A stretch of DNA of 64,000 nt from Plantactinospora soyae (lineage in GTDB: Bacteria > Actinomycetota > Actinomycetes > Mycobacteriales > Micromonosporaceae). Numbering within the stretch: the first letter of the stretch is position 1; the number at the start of each line of letters is the position of its first letter. The notes under the pieces were generated by a model, which made no database searches, had not been told where the DNA came from, and saw only the letters and a list, made by a program, of their open reading frames with translations. The position numbers and the translations under genes were made by a program. The stretch spans positions 1,364,001-1,428,000 of the forward strand of contig NZ_JADBEB010000001.1 of NCBI RefSeq assembly GCF_014874095.1, given 5' to 3'. Shown piece by piece: positions 43,116 to 54,369 of the stretch.

Positions 43116-44082
43116 GTATAGGTCTCGCAACACCTCAGCGGTAGCACATATGCGCTGGTGGGAGGGATTAAAACGGGGGGATGCCTGTTCCCTGAGGGTG
43201 AAGCTGTGCAACACTTCGGGGTGCATAGTGCATGCAGGCATGCAGCAGAGGAACCCCCGCCCCTGCTTACTAGGGCGCGAGGCGGAGGAACCCTCTCGCT
43301 GGAGTGGGCCCGTCGACCGGTAGGTCAGGCGGGTCCACACCCGTTTCCGGACGTGATCACGCCCAGGAGTGTCGCAACTGCCGTGAGCACCTTAAGGATC
43401 AAGAGGCTCACTTCGCCCACCTTCTTCCACCGGGTGCCGGTTTCAGGCGGTGGGCTTGGGATGGGTGCTCCCTGCGCATCAGGCATTCAGACCTCGCGTG
43501 ATCGAGTCGAGGGGGCGGCTGCCTCCCTCCGGATCGGAGACGGCGAAGTGCCCGCCTTGATCTCGATCAGTAGGTCGTCCTGCTTGGTGCTATCGAGCAG
43601 CATAGTCGCCCCGCCGGTCACGCCCGGTCGGTCAGCACCCGAGCGCAGCACCGAGGACCGACTTACCCACTTTGACGGGTTACGCAGAGTCTTTTCCACA
43701 GGGGCTTGACCAGCACAGATGTCGAATAGTTGGACGCTCCACTTCGTTATCCACAACTTCACCGAGGTCCCCAGGTCCACCACGACGTTGCCAACTCCAG
43801 AAACAGGACCAGCCCGAGACGGTCGCTCGCGGTTGGCGATCTGACCCGCCCAGCGGGTCGGAGGTTGCCAATCCGGACACGGGCCAAATCGATCCCCCGG
43901 TCAAATCGGCGACTCGCTCAGCGAACAACTCGGAGCCCTTTCCGGGCCCGGACAACGGGCATCCCACCCAGGTGTCTGATGTGGATCAGCGGCAGCGCCC
44001 GCGGGGTCTTGTAGCAGCGTGCTAAGGGTCCGCAGCTAGAGCTTGGCGGCACTGGGATTAGCCCACTAACAAGGGGATCAGT
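43116..44082. other. Long gene-poor region with repeats and a DnaA box
   Basis: No secure gene. It holds clustered GCATGC palindromes (43222-43245: TGCATAGTGCATGC, GCATGC), a consensus DnaA box TTATCCACA at 43747-43755 and several GC-rich hairpins. A minus-strand peptide from ~43603 (MLLDSTKQDDLLIEIKAGTS) is possible but weak. It could contain an origin or transfer site of the former element. Confidence 0.4.
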
Positions 44083-44256
44083 GTGCCCACACAGCTCCAG
44101 GCCGGCGCTTGGGTAGCCAGCGCTCTTGCCCTGGGATACTTCATCCTGGTCGGCATCATCGCGGTGCTCGCGTCGGCACACCCCGACCCCAAGCGACGGG
44201 TAGACGCGCGAGGGGTCCTGGACCTGTTACTACGGGCCAACCGCCGGAGACGCTGA
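44083..44256 (+). CDS. Small single-TM protein
   Basis: A 57-aa protein, VPTQLQAGAWVASALALGYF then ILVGIIAVLASAHPDPKRRV, one TM helix and a basic tail (LLLRANRRRR). AAGGGGAT precedes GTG 44083. Too short to be classified. Confidence 0.6.
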   Translation: MPTQLQAGAWVASALALGYFILVGIIAVLASAHPDPKRRVDARGVLDLLLRANRRRR

Positions 44257-44723
44257 GCGCTACGCAGAGACGCTGGGACCACCCGGACCCGTGGGACCTA
44301 CACACCCACATCTCCATACCCCGGACGGGGAACGGACCGGGGTACGCGGTGGCATCACGTCCTCCAGCGGGGGATCCGGCTCCAACGGATGGTCCGGTTA
44401 CCCGGCACACCTTGGCGGCCGAGCCACCCATCGGAAACGCCCCGAATGCCGAGCTGTGGATAACTGAGCCGGCTGTGGATAACTGCTCCCGGCCGAGTGG
44501 ATCTGCTAAGCGAACCGTCGCATTGCGGTACCAATCAGGCACTGGTCGCTGCGGCTTCCGCCGTACCCGGGAAGGGGTTTTCCGGGCGCGGGTGCGGGGA
44601 CGGCGCGCGGACGGCGGGCCCGGCGGGCGTCGGGCGGCGCCGCAAATATCCCCGGGCGCTACGGGTACGCGACCGCATGAACCATCCGCTTCCCGCAGGG
44701 AAGCCTTCAGGGGAGGAGCCGTC
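44257..44723. other. Right island edge with tandem DnaA-box repeat
   Basis: GCTGTGGATAACTG is repeated at 44453-44466 and 44472-44485; each contains TGTGGATAA, the reverse complement of the DnaA box TTATCCACA. Otherwise no gene. GC rises back to chromosomal level here. An open plus frame runs through into the hydrolase gene but has no start support. Confidence 0.5.
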
Positions 44724-45779
44724 ATGGCGCAGTCCGTGAGCACCGTCGTGCTGGAGCCGGCCGCGCAGGAGGTGGCCCGGATGACCGCGAACCCGCCGTT
44801 CCTGTTCCAACTCGGGCCGGAGAAGGGGCGGGCGAAGCTGGCCGAACTACAGTCCGGCAACACACCGAGGCCCGAGGTGGACATCGAGGACATCATGGTG
44901 CCGGGTGGCCCGTCCGGTCAGGTTCCCGTCCGGATCGTCCGGCCCAGGGGCGAGGGACCCCGGCACAACGGTGTGGGCGGCGGCAAACTGCTCGATCGGG
45001 TCCGGTCCGCCGCACACGAGATGATGCAACCGAAGGGGGTCGGCGGGCTGCTTCCGGCAGTGCTCTACCTGCACGGCGCGGGCTGGGTGTTCGGGGACTC
45101 CCACACCCATGACCGGCTCATCCGGGAACTCGCCGTGCAGTCCCACTCGGCCATCGTCTTCCCCGAGTACAGCCGGTCACCGGAGGCGCGGTACCCGACG
45201 GCGATCGAGGAGTGCTACGCGGTGGCGCAGTGGATAGCTGCCCAGGGCGGTGACTACGGCCTGGACCCCTCCCGGATGGCCGTCGCCGGCGACTCGGTGG
45301 GCGGGAACATGGCCACGGTGCTGACGATGCTGGCCAACCAGCGCAACGGCCCCCGCTTCGCCGAACAGGTCCTGCTCTACCCGGTCACCGACGCCAACTT
45401 CGAGACCGGGTCCTATCGGGAGTTCGCCGATGGTTACTACCTCGGCCGGGAGCAGATGATGTGGTTCTGGGACCAGTACCTGCCCGACCGGGCCGAGCGG
45501 TCGAACCCGATGGCGTCGCCGTTGCACGCCGGCATCGACCAGTTGAAGGGCCTGCCGCCCACACTGATCACGACCAACGAGGCGGACGTGCTGCGCGACG
45601 AGGGCGAGGCGTACGCGTCGAAGCTGCGTCAGGCCGGCGTTCCGGTCACCCTGGTCCGGTACCAGGGGATCATCCACGACATGGCGATGCTCGACTCGCT
45701 GGCCGGTACCCAGGCCGCCCGGTCCCTCACCGCCCAGGCCGCGATGACCCTGAACCGGGCCCTGCACCACGGCGGCTGA
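44724..45779 (+). CDS. HSL-family alpha/beta hydrolase (carboxylesterase-like)
   Basis: A 351-aa serine hydrolase. The oxyanion motif is HGAG (117-120), nucleophile S191 in GDSVGG, Asp D288 in TNEADVLRDEG and His H318 in GIIHDM. This is the hormone-sensitive lipase class, hydrolysing short-chain esters. There is an ~35-residue insertion (GEGPRHNGVGGGKLLDRVRS) before the HGAG strand. ATG 44724 follows GGGGAGGAGCC. Two hairpins end the transcript. No signal peptide is visible. Confidence 0.9.
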   Translation: MAQSVSTVVLEPAAQEVARMTANPPFLFQLGPEKGRAKLAELQSGNTPRPEVDIEDIMVPGGPSGQVPVRIVRPRGEGPRHNGVGGGKLLDRVRSAAHEMMQPKGVGGLLPAVLYLHGAGWVFGDSHTHDRLIRELAVQSHSAIVFPEYSRSPEARYPTAIEECYAVAQWIAAQGGDYGLDPSRMAVAGDSVGGNMATVLTMLANQRNGPRFAEQVLLYPVTDANFETGSYREFADGYYLGREQMMWFWDQYLPDRAERSNPMASPLHAGIDQLKGLPPTLITTNEADVLRDEGEAYASKLRQAGVPVTLVRYQGIIHDMAMLDSLAGTQAARSLTAQAAMTLNRALHHGG

Positions 45780-45917
45780 CCCACGATGTGTCCGGCGCCG
45801 ATCGCTGGAACCGGCGGCGCGGCCGGTGACTTCCCGCCTTGGCAGGGCACGACGGTTGCGTACGACCGGGGGTTGACCAGCGTCGAAGCGGACGTACCGG
45901 CGAGTATCCGGAAAAGC

Positions 45918-45984
45918 GACGACCCCCGTCGGGGGGAGACGGGGGTCGTCTGGGGTTCGGCTCCGGGGGGGTCGAGCCGAACCC
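45918..45984. terminator. Double hairpin terminator
   Basis: GACGACCCCCGTC and its complement (45918-45930/45938-45950, 13 bp) are followed by GGGTTCGGCTC and its complement (45953-45963/45974-45984, 11 bp), 139 bp after the hydrolase stop. Confidence 0.8.
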
Positions 45985-46130
45985 GCTCAGCGGTCACGGG
46001 GGGTGCGACCGCCGAGGTCTACCGAGCACAGAGGATATGAAAGTGTGTCGTAAATACAAGCATGCCTGAGTCGACCCGTATACGTCGAGTGGCGTTAACT
46101 TCCACTCCCTGCGAAAGTTTGCCTTCGCAG

Positions 46131-46146
46131 TGTGACAGTGATCACC
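46131..46146 (+). promoter_or_regulatory. CRP-like site upstream of HAD gene
   Basis: TGTGACAGTGATCACC matches the CRP consensus TGTGA-N6-TCACA except at the last base, 102 bp before the GTG at 46248. A second inverted repeat, TGCGAA...TTCGCA, lies just upstream (46110-46129). Confidence 0.45.
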
Positions 46147-46247
46147 AGGCGGGCTGATCAACCGATCAGTCGGTAACCGGTCGGCAGGTGCCAAAGGTGA
46201 CCCCGCGCACCCGGTGACCATAGACCATCCGGCTAGACTTTCGCGCC

Positions 46248-47048
46248 GTGGGCCGAAGCGCCGCTTTTTTCGATCTGGACAAGACCGTCATCGCCAAGTC
46301 GAGCGCGTTGGCGTTCGGTCGGCCGTTCTACCGGGACGGGTTGATCACGCGTCGAGACGTGGTCAAATCCGCGTACGCCCAGCTCATGTTCCGGCTGGGC
46401 GGCACCGACGAGCAGACGATGGCGCGTACCAGGGACTACCTGGCCGCACTCTGCAAGGGCTGGCCGGTGGACCAGGTCCGCCAGATCGTCGCCGAGACCC
46501 TGCACGAGCTGATCAACCCCTACGTGTACGCCGAGGCCGCCGCGCTGATCGAGGAGCACCAGGCCGCCGGGCGGGACGTCGTACTGGTCTCCGCCTCCGG
46601 TGAGGAGATGGTCCGGCCGATCGGCGAACTGCTCGGCGTCGCCGACGTCATCGCGACCCGGATGTCGGTGGTGGACGGGCGCTACAGCGGCGAGGTGGAG
46701 TTCTACGCCGCCGGGCCCAGCAAGGTCGACGCGGTCGGCGAGCTGGCCCGGGAACGTGGCTACGACCTCGACCAGTCGTACGCGTACTCCGACTCGGTCA
46801 GCGATCGTCCCCTGCTGGAGTGTGTCGGGCACCCGAGCGCCGTCAATCCGGACCGGGCACTGCGCAAGTTGGCCGCCGAGAACGGTTGGCCGGTACTGGA
46901 GTTCCGGCACCCCGTACCGCTCGGTCGGCGGCTCCGGGAACGTCCTGCCGTACCGGTCGCGGCGGCGGCCATCGGAGTCGGCGTGGGCGTCGCCATCGGC
47001 ATCGCCTGGTACGGCCGGCACCGCCGGGCCCGCGCCACCACCGCCTGA
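46248..47048 (+). CDS. HAD-IB family phosphatase (SerB-like)
   Basis: A 266-aa protein. The HAD nucleophile motif is FFDLDKTVIAKSSA, with D9 and D11. Motif II LVSASGEEMVRP follows, then a lysine-containing GPSKVDAVGEL and the acidic motif YAYSDSVSDRPLLE. Residues ~240-262 form a C-terminal TM helix (VAAAAIGVGVGVAIGIAWYG). It dephosphorylates small phosphates and is related to phosphoserine phosphatase. GTG 46248. Homologues sit next to tad pilus genes and acs in other actinomycetes, as I recall. Confidence 0.88.
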   Translation: MGRSAAFFDLDKTVIAKSSALAFGRPFYRDGLITRRDVVKSAYAQLMFRLGGTDEQTMARTRDYLAALCKGWPVDQVRQIVAETLHELINPYVYAEAAALIEEHQAAGRDVVLVSASGEEMVRPIGELLGVADVIATRMSVVDGRYSGEVEFYAAGPSKVDAVGELARERGYDLDQSYAYSDSVSDRPLLECVGHPSAVNPDRALRKLAAENGWPVLEFRHPVPLGRRLRERPAVPVAAAAIGVGVGVAIGIAWYGRHRRARATTA

Positions 47049-47068
47049 CCCGCTCGGCAAGAGTTAAC

Positions 47069-47113
47069 AAGGGGCCCTTCCTATACAGAAAACGATAAGA
47101 AGGGGCCCTTCCT
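47069..47113. terminator. AAGGGGCCCTT element, copy B, between convergent genes
   Basis: AAGGGGCCCTTCCT occurs twice (47069-47082 and 47100-47113) as a direct repeat; each is nearly self-complementary and the two can pair. It stands between the HAD gene and the Fic-like gene, matching copy A at 6412. Confidence 0.7.
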
Positions 47114-47118
47114 TGCAC

Positions 47119-47904
47119 TCAGGCGAGGGCCTCGTCGCCGATGGTGACCAGTTGGTCGGCGCCGATCTCGACGGCCGTGGCGTAGTGGCGCAGCCAGGAG
47201 CGGACCCCGTCGGAGGTGCCGGTGGCGAAGGCGCCGGCCGCGCCGACGTACTCCGGTTCGCGTTCCAGGTGGCCCAGGTCGACCGCGATCAGTCCGCGCG
47301 GGTCCAGACCGGTGGCGAGCAGGGTGAGCCGGGCGGCGGCCCGGGCGACCACCCCGGAGGGCCCGGCGAAGGGCCGTAACGCGAGCAGTTCTCCGTGCAC
47401 CACCGCGGCGAGGATCAGCGGTGACACCGAGGTTCCGCCGACGACCAGGCCGGCCAGGCCGTCCAACCGGGCGCTGAGCGCACGCAGTGCGATCGAATCT
47501 CCAGCCGGCGAGTCGACGCCGGGCTCGGGTGCCGGAATCGGACGGCCGAGTTCGTCCTCGGGTACGGTGCCCCGGGCCGCCAGGGTGTGCAGCTTGGCCA
47601 GCACCTGGCGGGGCGCCCTGGGCCACAGGTCGGCCAGCCCCGGCAGCGCACCGGCGACCCGCAGGGCGCCCTGTAGCACCGGATCGGTGACGGTGCCGGC
47701 CCGGACGGCCTCACGCTCGTGGACGTACCCCTCCAGGGCGGAACTGGCCACCGCGGACCGCAGGCTGACCTCGGCCGCGACCTGGCCACCCTGCCGGCGC
47801 AGCGCGCGGTGCCGCAGCGCCTCGTCGACCCGCTCGCGGGCCCGGTCCACGGCGGGTGCGATGTCGGCGAGGCTGAGCAGCGGGGCGAGCGGATCGGTCG
47901 GCAC
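47119..47904 (-). CDS. Degenerate Fic-like protein
   Basis: A 261-aa helical protein. SLRSAVASSALEGYVHE resembles the Fic inhibitory helix (S/TxxxE/N). The Fic core motif HPFxxGNGRxxR appears as LRPFAGPSGVVARAAARL, with the catalytic His replaced by Arg and GNGR by PSGV. So AMP-transferase activity is not expected. Streptomyces homologues near acs are often labelled oxidoreductase without basis visible here. ATG 47904 has no strong ribosome site. Confidence 0.6.
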   Translation of the reverse strand: MPTDPLAPLLSLADIAPAVDRARERVDEALRHRALRRQGGQVAAEVSLRSAVASSALEGYVHEREAVRAGTVTDPVLQGALRVAGALPGLADLWPRAPRQVLAKLHTLAARGTVPEDELGRPIPAPEPGVDSPAGDSIALRALSARLDGLAGLVVGGTSVSPLILAAVVHGELLALRPFAGPSGVVARAAARLTLLATGLDPRGLIAVDLGHLEREPEYVGAAGAFATGTSDGVRSWLRHYATAVEIGADQLVTIGDEALA

Positions 47905-48115
47905 TCTGCCACCGTAGTTCCCAGGGTCGGGACTCCCGTCGCCGGCGCGACCCGTTCGGTGCGGGGCCCGCCCGGCCAGGGGACCGGCGAGCGCCGGAAG
48001 TCGGCCATTCGGCGCGCGTCGGTGCCGGAGCGCTCCAGATCCCTCGCACCAGCCACGACACGCCGATTAACCTCCTACCGAACACACGTCACGCGACGCC
48101 TGAGGAGCCCCCACC

Positions 48116-50080
<1,965 letters not shown>

Positions 50081-50554
50081 CCGACCGCCTCGACGGCGGG
50101 GTGACCCGGGGGCAGACGAAAGCTGACCCGGGTCAGCCGGCGATTCCGCCACCACGAGGATGGGCGGGCCCACTGCGGGCCCGCCCATCGTCGTCACAGA
50201 GTGTGGTCGTCCGGACGCACCGTCGCCGGGAGTGGCCGCGTGCGTACGCCGTCGTCGTGCAGGTGGGTGGGCGGGTCAGCGAGCGGGTCCGGTTTCGGAC
50301 ACAGTGCTGTCCGCAACTAGACGTGCGACCTGCCGGCAAGGTTTCGACCGTGGCCGAATCGTGACATGCGCATACCGGAAAATAGATGCCCGTTAGAAAG
50401 TTTTCGCCCTGATTAGACGGGGATCGACCGGCCAGGATGGCGTGTCTGGCCCCCGTGACAGCATTCGATACATCTGCAAAGGTGGTGGCGTCTAATGACA
50501 GTGCCCGCCATGAGCCGGCCTGTTCTGTAACACTTCCACAAAGGAGGAGGACCT
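50081..50554. other. Intergenic region between acsA and the M6 protease gene
   Basis: Starts with the acsA terminator (GATGGGCGGGCCC-actgc-GGGCCCGCCCATC, 50159-50189). A possible promoter for the protease, TGACAT-17-TAGATG, is at ~50364-50392, leaving a long leader. No gene seen. Confidence 0.5.
50159..50189 (+). terminator. acsA terminator
   Basis: A 13-bp perfect GC-rich stem with a 5-nt loop, 79 bp after the acsA stop. Confidence 0.85.
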
Positions 50555-52888
50555 TTGAGGAGACGAGTCACGGCCGGCCTGGCAGGTGCCACAGCCGCGC
50601 TGTTGGCCGCCAGTGCGGTCGCCGTGCCGGCGTACGGCGCTCCGGCGCCGGCTCCGGCTTCCGTCGATCGGGAGCCCCAGGGAGCGGCCCACCGGGCCGA
50701 CAACCTGCCCGACCCATTCGCCGATCAGGAGCGAGAGGTCCGCAAGCAGGCCATCGCCGACCTGATCTCCGGCAAGGCCAAGCTGCAGACCCGGAACGGG
50801 TCAAAGGTCATCCAGGTCAAGGCCGACCGGTTCGTCGAGTACCAGCAGCCTGCGAAGGTCGACCCGATCTTCAGCATCCTGGTGGAGTTCGGCAACCAGA
50901 AGGACCCACGTACCGGCGGCACCGATGGTCCGCTGCACAACCAGATCCCCCCGCGCGACCGTGTCTACGACGGCAGCGCGACGGACGACAACAGCACGAT
51001 CTGGCGTTCCGACTTCAGCCGGCAGTCATACATGGACCTCTTCTACAGCACCAAGAAGGAGTCGATGCGGGACTTCTACCTGAAGCAGTCCGGCGGCCGG
51101 TACACGGTCGGCGGTGACGTCAGCGACTGGGTCTCGGTCCCGTTCAACGAGGCCCGGTACGGCAGCAACGAGATCGCCGAGCGGGACGGCTACTGGGCCT
51201 TCGTCAAGGACACCGCCACCGCCTGGTACGAGTCGCAGGTCGCGGCGGGCAAGAGCAACGCCGAAATCCAGACGTACCTGAAGCAGTTCGACATCTGGGA
51301 CCGGTCCGACTACGACAACGACGGCGACTTCAACGAGCCGGACGGCTACATCGACCACTTCCAGGCAGTACACGCTGGTGAGGGCGAGGAGGCCGGCGGC
51401 GGCGCCCAGGGTGCCGACGCGATCTGGTCGCACCGCTGGTCCGCGTTCACGGACCTGGCGGGTAGCGCCGGACCGGACTTCAACAAGCACGGCGGCGTGC
51501 AGATCGGCGACAGCGGGATCTGGATCCGTGACTACACCACGGAGCCGGAGAACGGCGGCCTCGGCGTCTTCGCGCACGAGTACGGCCACGACCTCGGCCT
51601 GCCCGACCTGTACGACACCCAGGGTGGCGACAACGGCGTCGGGTTCTGGAGCGCCATGGCCTCCGGTTCGTGGCTGAACCACGGCAAGGAGGACATCGGC
51701 TCCACCCCGGGTTACTTCGACCCGTGGTCGAAGCTCTACATGGGCTGGCTGAACTACTCGAGCGTCGACTACGACAGCGGCACCACGTACGCCACCCTCG
51801 GGGCGGCCGGTGACACCGACGGTCTCGCCCAGGCGGTCGTGGTGAACCTGCCCGACCAGGAGGTCAGCACCGAACTCAACACTCCGTTCGCGGGACAGTA
51901 CGAGTGGTGGAGCGGCAGCGCCGACGACCTCACGAGCACGTTGGCCCGGCCCCTCGACCTGACCGGAGCCACCACCGCGTCCATCAACGCGAAGGCCTGG
52001 TACAACATCGAGGAGGACTTCGACTACCTCTACGCGGAGGTGTCGACGAACGGCGGTTCCACCTGGACCCCGCTGGACCACCCGCTGATCGACGAGCCCG
52101 AGGTCGGCGGTACCCCCGAGAAGGGCATCGACGGCTCCACCGAGGGCGAGTGGATCGACCTCAACTACGACCTGGCGGCGTACGTCGGACAGACCGTCCA
52201 GTTCCGCTACCGCTACGCGAGTGACGCCGGAACGAACTTCGAGGGTGCGTTCCTGGACAACGTCTCGCTGGTCAAGAACGGTGCCGCGGTCTGGACCGAT
52301 GGTGCCGAGACGGTGGACCCGGGTTGGACCGCGGATGGCTTCACCCGGTTCACCGGCAAGATCGTCGAAGAGGTTCCGCAGTTCTACATCGCGGAGTACC
52401 GGACCTACTACGGGTACGACAAGACCCTGGAGACCGGCCCCTACAACTTCGGCTGGACGAGCACGCGGCCGGACTTCGTGGAGCGGTTCAAGAACCACCA
52501 GGGCCTGCTGGTCTGGTACGTGAACTACGCGTACGACGACAACGACACCATCGACCACCCGGGCTTCGGTCTGAACCTGCCGGTCGACGTTCGGCCGGGT
52601 CCGATCACGGTTCCGGGCGTTGGCAACATCACCAACCGGCGGGGCGGTTACGACGCCACGTTCAGCAGGTTCACCAAGCCGGCGCAGACGTTCCACCTGA
52701 ACGGTGTGCCGACCACGGTGCCGAAGCTGAACCCGGTGACGGTGTTCAACGACTCGCAGGCGGACCGCTACTGGTCCGCGCAGAACCCGATGAACTCGGT
52801 CAAGGTCGCCGGCACCGGCACCAAGATCGAGCTTCTGCTGGAGAACCGCCTGATCAGCGACCTGGCAATCATCAAGGTCACCAACTGA
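50555..52888 (+). CDS. inhA: Immune inhibitor A-type metalloprotease (M6)
   Basis: A 777-aa secreted protease. The signal peptide (RRRVTAGLAGATAALLAASA...VPAYGAPA) is followed by a propeptide. The zinc motif is HEYGHDLGLPD (341-351), and nearby GGGAQGADAIWSHRW and GVGFWSAMASGSW are typical of InhA peptidases; a jelly-roll/VEG-like C-terminal region follows. It cleaves extracellular proteins. TTG 50555 has an excellent AAAGGAGGAGGACC site. No LPxTG or TM is seen, so it is released. Confidence 0.9.
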   Translation: MRRRVTAGLAGATAALLAASAVAVPAYGAPAPAPASVDREPQGAAHRADNLPDPFADQEREVRKQAIADLISGKAKLQTRNGSKVIQVKADRFVEYQQPAKVDPIFSILVEFGNQKDPRTGGTDGPLHNQIPPRDRVYDGSATDDNSTIWRSDFSRQSYMDLFYSTKKESMRDFYLKQSGGRYTVGGDVSDWVSVPFNEARYGSNEIAERDGYWAFVKDTATAWYESQVAAGKSNAEIQTYLKQFDIWDRSDYDNDGDFNEPDGYIDHFQAVHAGEGEEAGGGAQGADAIWSHRWSAFTDLAGSAGPDFNKHGGVQIGDSGIWIRDYTTEPENGGLGVFAHEYGHDLGLPDLYDTQGGDNGVGFWSAMASGSWLNHGKEDIGSTPGYFDPWSKLYMGWLNYSSVDYDSGTTYATLGAAGDTDGLAQAVVVNLPDQEVSTELNTPFAGQYEWWSGSADDLTSTLARPLDLTGATTASINAKAWYNIEEDFDYLYAEVSTNGGSTWTPLDHPLIDEPEVGGTPEKGIDGSTEGEWIDLNYDLAAYVGQTVQFRYRYASDAGTNFEGAFLDNVSLVKNGAAVWTDGAETVDPGWTADGFTRFTGKIVEEVPQFYIAEYRTYYGYDKTLETGPYNFGWTSTRPDFVERFKNHQGLLVWYVNYAYDDNDTIDHPGFGLNLPVDVRPGPITVPGVGNITNRRGGYDATFSRFTKPAQTFHLNGVPTTVPKLNPVTVFNDSQADRYWSAQNPMNSVKVAGTGTKIELLLENRLISDLAIIKVTN

Positions 52889-52907
52889 TCCGGTAGTCGA
52901 CACGGCC

Positions 52908-52938
52908 GGGGCCGGAGGCGCATCGCGCTTCCGGCCCC
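52908..52938. terminator. Protease gene terminator
   Basis: GGGGCCGGAGGCGC and GCGCTTCCGGCCCC flank a 3-nt loop (13 of 14 pairs), 20 bp after the stop. A loose 17-bp tandem repeat (CTCCCGRCACCCGGCCAG) follows at ~52969-53005. Confidence 0.75.
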
Positions 52939-53032
52939 GGTCCGTTCTCAACTCCCGGCCCCCGATGCGCTCCCGGCACCCGGCCAGCTCCCGACACCCG
53001 GCCAGCTCCCGGTCGGCGGTGCCGCTCGCCGG

Positions 53033-54202
53033 TCAGAACGCCAGGTCGAGCCAGCCGTACCGGTGCGCGCAGGGAGGGCCGGCCGCGATGCCGAGCCGCC
53101 GGTCGTCCAGATCCAGCAGTACGGAGTAGACCGTCTCGGAGCGCTCCGGCACCGGCATCCGCTCGTCGACGTGCCGACAGATGCTCTGCGGAGAACTGGC
53201 GTGGTCCCGGAACAACGCGACGAGGTCATGGTCGCCCAGCTTGCCGACCGCCGCCTTCGCGGTCAGCAGGCGCCGGGCCCGGGCCGACCGGAACAGCGAC
53301 GAGCCACCCCAGTCCTTGATGGTGTCGTACACCGGCAGCGCCGTCTCCAGATGGTTCGCGTGGGTGATCAACCCGTCCACCGGATGCAGCCAGCCGACGT
53401 CACCGGGCACCATTTCGAGGTCGATCAGCTCTCCGCCCGCCTCGGCCGCCTGGCCCAGCAGCAGGTTGATCGAGCTGTTCCGGGTACCCCGGCACACCGC
53501 CTTCAGCCCCTCGGCCAGGCTGTCCGCCTCGAGCGCGGCCCGCAGCAGCACGTGGTACGGCACCCCCGGCTCGGCCCCGGCGTCGGGAAGCCCGTCCCGG
53601 TCGCAGCCGAGCATGTTCACGCAGACCCCGACGCCGGCCGAGTTCAGCCCGGTCTTGGCGAGCATGCCCGCCTCGGTCAGGGTCAGCACCGTCAGCCCCC
53701 GTTCGTCACGGGTGGCGAGCAGCAGCATCACGCCCCGCTGGTCGGGGTGCCAGTCCCAGTTCTGTCCGAGCAGCAGATGCCCGTTCCCGGTGTGCGTACC
53801 GAGGACACCGACGGAGGTGCACGCGCCGGCGCCGGCGTCCGGCGGCCGGGCGTCCACCGCACCGCGTACCCGAGGGTTGCCGTAGATCAGTTCGGTACGG
53901 GCGTTGAGCGCGTAGATCTCGTCGACCCGGACGTCGGCCCCCTCGGCGACCCCGTCGAGCATCTCGGCGACCCGGGGATGGTGCCGCCGGGTGGACTTCC
54001 CGAACGCGAGCCCCGCGGCGCGGACGGCGGCGGTGTCCAGCCCGGCCTCGTCCCGGAACCGGCCCAGGTAGAACTCCAGATTCGCCACGACGAGATCCCG
54101 GGCCGCGGCTCCGTATCCGGCGCCGCACTCCGCCGGACTGCCCTGGACCCGGACCAGGGGCACCGGCAGATCCGGATTGTTGATCCGACGTGCGGAAGTC
54201 AT
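53033..54202 (-). CDS. C45/AAT-type Ntn hydrolase (acyl-CoA:6-APA acyltransferase-like)
   Basis: A 389-aa protein. The N-terminal nucleophile lies at GACTSVGV, C128, where C45 proenzymes cleave themselves to expose Cys. It has the family features GNGHLLLGQNWDWHPDQ and INLLLGQAAEAGGELIDLE. Members hydrolyse or transfer amide bonds on small molecules; the substrate here is unknown. ATG 54202 is used because the frame upstream has no start support. It converges on the protease gene. Confidence 0.85.
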   Translation of the reverse strand: MTSARRINNPDLPVPLVRVQGSPAECGAGYGAAARDLVVANLEFYLGRFRDEAGLDTAAVRAAGLAFGKSTRRHHPRVAEMLDGVAEGADVRVDEIYALNARTELIYGNPRVRGAVDARPPDAGAGACTSVGVLGTHTGNGHLLLGQNWDWHPDQRGVMLLLATRDERGLTVLTLTEAGMLAKTGLNSAGVGVCVNMLGCDRDGLPDAGAEPGVPYHVLLRAALEADSLAEGLKAVCRGTRNSSINLLLGQAAEAGGELIDLEMVPGDVGWLHPVDGLITHANHLETALPVYDTIKDWGGSSLFRSARARRLLTAKAAVGKLGDHDLVALFRDHASSPQSICRHVDERMPVPERSETVYSVLLDLDDRRLGIAAGPPCAHRYGWLDLAF

Positions 54203-54369
54203 GCCAGAACGGTAGCCGGGCCGGAGCCGGGCGTCACCGGCGGACCTGATCCACTGGTCAGGAACCTCCGGGCAGCCCCTCACCCGAACCCGGGTGATAT
54301 CCCGGACGATCCACCGATCCACAGGTCGCGCCGGGTACCCGCACCCGGGATAGCCCTAGGCTGTGCCAC

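Larger units (their letters stand above)
24700..44256. mobile_element. Decaying integrative genomic island
   Basis: The interval between the tadA scrap and the chromosomal gene at 44724 has lower GC, many small unknown genes, two GntR-type short repressors, excisionase-like HTH genes, a serine recombinase, an IS701-type and an IS256-type element and several frameshifted genes. No replication initiator, conjugal ATPase, relaxase or tyrosine integrase is present, so it is a remnant or a nested set of insertions, not an intact ICE. Ends are approximate; no direct att repeat was found by eye. Confidence 0.65.

Noticed and set aside
44109-44723. 556-aa version of the HSL hydrolase extending upstream
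   Set aside because: The first ~205 residues are low-complexity with no homology, and ATG 44724 has an excellent ribosome site.
24700-44723. att direct repeats flanking the island
   Set aside because: No shared sequence of useful length was found by eye between ~24.7 kb and ~44-46 kb; a dot plot would be needed.
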